From Ottelia alismoides (Eukaryota > Streptophyta > Magnoliopsida > Alismatales > Hydrocharitaceae): a stretch of DNA of 64,000 nt. The notes beneath the pieces were generated by a model. It did not search any database. It saw only the letters and a program-made list of their open reading frames with translations, and was not told where the DNA came from. Location: NCBI GenBank assembly GCA_037367405.1, contig JAZKJV010002331.1:124001-188000 (forward strand), given 5' to 3'. Positions 60,870-64,000 of this stretch are shown here, one piece after another (the stretch's first letter is position 1; each line of letters opens with the position of its first letter). The position numbers and the translations under genes were made by a program.

Positions 60870-61013
60870 TGTTAAGATATTCATATTGTTTTGTCCTTTC
60901 TTTATATTGTTTATTTCCATTGTCCTGTTTATGTAATTTACCCTTAGAGCTTTTCTCCTATATAAGAGAGCTCTAGGGTTAGATGGAATACATCTTTCTT
61001 TTCCCTCTCAACA
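60870..61013 (+). repeat. Copia 3' LTR
   Basis: 144 bp, about 5 differences from the 5' LTR (three clustered 15-19 bases from the start). Confidence 0.93.
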
Positions 61014-61030
61014 ATAAACATTGTCTCATT

Positions 61031-61256
61031 CAAGGTCTTAAATGTCGGTTTTGGTCATCATGTCGGTGATGACCAAAATATAATTTTGATGGAATTTCGG
61101 TCAAATTTCGATTGAAATTTCGATCATTTCGGTCATTTTTTATACTAGGATCCCCATATTTCGGTCATTTCGATCATTTCGGTCGAATTTCGATCTCGAC
61201 TGGATATCGATATTCGACAGAAATTCGACCGAATTTCGCATAAATTTGAGGCCATG
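61031..61256. mobile_element. hAT-type MITE, GAAATTTCGGTC family, second copy
   Basis: It starts CAAGGTCTTAAATGTCGG and ends AATTTGAGGCCATG, and is flanked by GTCTCATT and GTCTCTTT (8-bp duplication with one change). The sequence is the reverse complement of 49086-49302 with scattered differences, including a shared non-repeat middle (ATACTAGGATCCCCATATT and complement). Confidence 0.83.
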
Positions 61257-61369
61257 GTCTCTTTAATCATTATCTACATTTAATGCTCATCTAATTTCAT
61301 AAAGAAAGACGTCTTCTAAGTGTTGTTAACTTAGTTTTTTCGAATTCTATTTTCAATATCTATCAGTCA

Positions 61370-61761
61370 GCTCGGCGATACGTCCGATATGACCGGTATG
61401 TGCGATATAAGGCCTATGGATGAGAGATATGTGTGACATAAGTGTGCATTTGTAAGCTATTGTTGTTTTAAGAACTTGGATATGATAGCCATTTTTAATA
61501 TGTATCATGCAAGAATCAACATTAACATCGAAATGACCGATATGACTGATATGTGCGATATAAGGGGCATATATGAGCAATATGTGTAATATAAATGTGT
61601 ATTTGTAAGTTATTTATTGTTGTAATAACTTGAAAGATCTTAATTTGCAAAAATAGTGGTCAAAAATGACTTTTTGAGTCATTTTTGACATTTCCACTAA
61701 AACAGTCGAAATTTCATTGAAATTTCGGTTGAGGGGGGACCGAAATCGAGATTTCGATCCC
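61370..61761. mobile_element. hAT-type element, partial: same interior as 52448-53572 but GAAATTTCG end words
   Basis: The complement of the right end begins CAGGGATCGAAATCTCG, a typical hAT terminus. The interior, in complement, reads AGTGGAAATGTC...GCAAATTAAGATC...AATAACTTACAAATACACA, matching 52525-52650, and repeats with a spacing of about 150 bp (near 61453 and 61605). The left end is unclear. Confidence 0.65.
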
Positions 61762-62545
61762 TGTCACGGGCAACCATCTGCATTCAGGCCAAACACCTCA
61801 CGAATCTCCAACATAATAAAAGGTCTTGTCAGTCCTTCCGCATCTAGGTAAGAAATTGGTCTCATCCCCAACCCTAGCTAACATAACCCACTATAAGGAC
61901 CTCTCATGCTCATTTCCTTAAAGTAATATATCACGGCCCTCGTGACCTCTCCCTCCCTATGGAACTCCTCCCCACCGACCTCCACCGAGTGAATCGTGTT
62001 TCTCCTCCTTCTACCATTAGCCACTGAGTGAAAAGCATCGCCTTCCTTTAACCATTTCTGCAGTGATCGCTGCCTCTGCTCAAGCTCCCGCTTTCTATCC
62101 TCCTCCTATGAAATTAACTGCACAAAACCACATCTTACCAACTCCTCTTAGTCCAGCTCCCTGATGTCCTCCACCAAGTCCAACCTCACCAATTCAACCT
62201 GCGCATGCTTTCTCCTCAGCTCTCGCTCCTTGCGAGTCCCTCTTGAATCCTATCAACATGTGTTGCAAAGTCGCCAACTTTAACGCAAATTGCACCTTAG
62301 CCGATCTCTTTACCTCCAAAGCCAACCGGAAACTGCTCACCATGTCACGAAAATCTTCCTCTAGTAATCAACACTGCTCAAAACTGAAATACGATGAGGC
62401 ACCTCTACCATTACAGGAATCCAAGTACAACGGTGTATGATCCGAATGGGATCTAGGCAGAGAACTGACAATAGCCAAGTTGAATAAATCCAGTACCTCA
62501 ATGGGCAACAAGAACTGATCAATGCACGATCGAGACAAGGAGCTC
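61762..62545 (-). pseudogene. L1 LINE endonuclease end and linker, minus strand
   Basis: The minus strand reads LSRSCIDQFLLP and LPRSHSDHTPLYL (SDH endonuclease motif, about 62440), then VQFALKLATLQ, QKWLKEGDAFHSVANGRRRRNTIHSVEV (about 62000) and VTRAVIYYFKEM. These are the end of the L1 endonuclease and the linker before reverse transcriptase. The frame is broken in places. The following reverse transcriptase part is at 49311-51310, beyond the inserted elements. The 5' end is cut by a MITE at 62545. Confidence 0.8.
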
Positions 62546-62711
62546 CTCCCCTTTTTGTAATGTCAATTGTGCCCCTAATTTCATATAAAATTCACAACTC
62601 CGCTCTTTTGTAATATCAATTATGCTCTTATTTTACCTTAACGCAAGGGCAGAATTGTGAATTTGTAAGAAGTCAAGGACATAACTGATATTACAAAAAA
62701 GGGAGGGGCAA
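62545..62711. mobile_element. Small inverted-repeat MITE
   Basis: The left CCCCTTTTTGTAATGTCAAT and the complement of the right CCCTTTTTTGTAATATCAGT form an imperfect terminal inverted repeat; the words repeat internally (CTTTTGTAATATCAATTATG). Target duplication not resolved. Confidence 0.55.
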
Positions 62712-63244
62712 AATGGATATTATGGAAGTTAAGAAAGGCGCAAGTGATAAAAATCCGTATTGTTTATATCATTTTATAAAATCCTACATTTTTACTCTGA
62801 AAACAAGAGAGATTGGTATATTGATAACACTCTAGCCCACTATAGTAGGATTCTATGGTTGGAGAGGGTACAATGAAATAGCAAGCACTAGATTACCCAT
62901 GAGGGGTTACAACTCTTGTGTACTCTAACACTCTCCCTCGAGATTGAAAAGTCAACTTTTGCGAGGGTCTAAAATATCCTCACAAGGGAAGATGTAGTGT
63001 CGTCGAGGCGATCGCTTACGAAAGTCGAGAAGTTCAACAATTTACCCACAATCAGATATAACAAAGCAAAGCAAAAATGCGGAATTAAAATTTATTATAA
63101 CTCTACGAAATATGTGTATAATGCAAACATGTAGAGTGTTGAACTCAGGGAGCAAACACGATAAATTGGGAAATTAGATTAAAAAAAATGTCCTCTTTGT
63201 TCATTTTTATTGTATTTTTGTGTGGGTTGTTAATATATATATAT
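62712..63244. other. Mixed LTR relics
   Basis: At 62925-62950 the minus strand reads a GAGGGAGAG tract followed by TGTTAGAGTACAC, like a polypurine tract and LTR start of a copia-type element. At 63000-63240 the sequence resembles the first 260 bases of the element 2 LTR (ACCCACAATC, AATTTATTAT, GAACTC). Both are decayed and unbounded. Confidence 0.35.
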
Positions 63245-64000
63245 TGTTAGAAAATTGGAAGCGGAAGCGTAAACATGGAAAAGATAAATAACAAGAATAG
63301 AACAGCGGGACTTTACGTGGAACCCTACTCCGTGAGGAGCGGGATGATACCACGGGAGAAGGCCTCTAAGGGCTGTGTTTGTCTATTGACTTTCTCATCT
63401 GTTACAGTAGGCCTGGGGCTCCTTATATAGCTTCCACAGGGCCTCCAAGTCCCACCACTGGATGATGTGGGACAAAACTCAGTGGTGGGGTAAATGGATC
63501 TTGGAGGGATCCATTTACCCACCTGTTACATAAGTGACGCATGCTCCAAATACTCTAACACTCCCCCTCAAGCTGGAGCATGCAATGCTCAGCTTGGACA
63601 AATAGAAAGAAACTCAACTCACAATACATGACACTACAGACAATATCAACCCAACGCGCACAACTGCTGCAGTCGAGGACGTTGCTTCTCATAGCATGCA
63701 TGTGAGGAGGACGAACGAGCTGGAGTGTGAAACTGGATCTATCTGGCTCAGAGAATAGTACTCTACTCTGGAGTCCCTATGATACCACATGAAAACCCTT
63801 GCCCTCAATGGCACAGGGAATAGTCCTCTGCTCTGAAGTCCCTATGGCTCACATGAAAGCTCTGGCCGACCAACAAGAATGATTGGCATGCGTCATCATC
63901 GAGTCTGACATTTGTAGAGTCTGAACATCTGACCGGTCTGGAAAATCTGATATCTGAATCTTAGATTAAGACCTGTGACTCTTCATATACTGCCCCTTTC
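63245..64000 (-). mobile_element. Second copy of the short-LTR copia derivative, right end outside window
   Basis: An LTR at 63245-63560 (TGTTAGAAAATTGG to TACTCTAACA) is followed by the polypurine tract (minus strand GCTTGAGGGGGAG) and internal sequence matching 56956-57540. It carries its own differences, for example an extra CACCTGTTACATAAGTGACGC near the LTR end. It is the 3' part of a minus-strand copy. Confidence 0.87.
63487..63520. repeat. LTR hairpin of short-LTR derivative (third copy)
   Basis: GGGGTAAATGGATC, short loop, GATCCATTTACCC. Same hairpin as in the other two LTRs, with the loop changed. Confidence 0.75.

Larger units (their letters stand above)
51498..61013 (+). mobile_element. 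Ty1/copia retrotransposon with three nested insertions
   Basis: LTRs of 144 bp (51498-51641, 60870-61013), primer site, polypurine tract, and gag, protease, integrase, reverse transcriptase and RNase H in copia order. The LTRs differ at about 5 of 144 positions. Flanks are acaaa and ataaa, a 5-bp target duplication with one change. Removing the nested hAT (52448-53572), short-LTR element (56623-59476) and RTE LINE (59785-60223) with their duplications leaves about 5.1 kb, normal for copia. Stops and shifts make it non-autonomous now. Confidence 0.92.

Overview
The window is plant nuclear DNA, almost wholly transposable elements nested in one another, with one fragment of a host gene. The plant-type lineages present are Ty1/copia, long-LTR Ty3-like, L1 and RTE LINEs, hAT and Mutator. 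There are no bacterial-type operons. The host gene piece at 36172 is very rich in C and G at third codon positions, which suggests a monocot, but that is only an inference.

Left third (1-32388). Two related, non-autonomous, Ty3-like elements lie on the minus strand. Element 1 spans 1-12231; its 3' LTR is cut by the window edge and its 5' LTR is 8706-12231. Element 2 spans 17497-32388, with LTRs 17497-21456 and 28477-32388. A third relative, element C, contributes a 5' LTR (12912-16821) and a piece of leader (12232-12911); element 1 sits inside C. Each complete element has LTRs of 3.5-4 kb, a tRNA-Asp-like primer site, a broken gag/retropepsin-like reading frame with no visible reverse transcriptase, and a regular array of short hairpins that resemble its own polypurine tract. 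Element 2 also carries a Mutator-like transposon with a perfect 9-bp target duplication.

Middle (32389-45059). The body of a plus-strand L1 LINE follows, whose 5' part is at 16822-17496, so elements C and 2 both landed in it. Its 3' end stops about 160 bp before a broken gene of the CCDC47/At5g49945 family (36172-37159). Next come a second Mutator-like element containing a hAT-type insertion, an RTE LINE tail with an 18-bp target duplication, and largely anonymous intergenic or intronic DNA.

Right third (45060-64000). A decayed short copia element (45060-48230) precedes a minus-strand L1 LINE (49311-51310 and 61762-62545). That LINE is split by a copia element (51498-61013), which is itself interrupted by a hAT-type element (52448-53572), a short-LTR copia derivative (56623-59476) and a 5'-truncated RTE LINE (59785-60223). 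A further copy of the short-LTR derivative runs off the right edge.

The most unusual signals are (a) hAT-type elements whose ends consist of a reiterated short word, with two elements sharing one interior but carrying different words, and (b) the arrays of polypurine-tract-like hairpins in the Ty3-like elements. No intact functional gene was identified.
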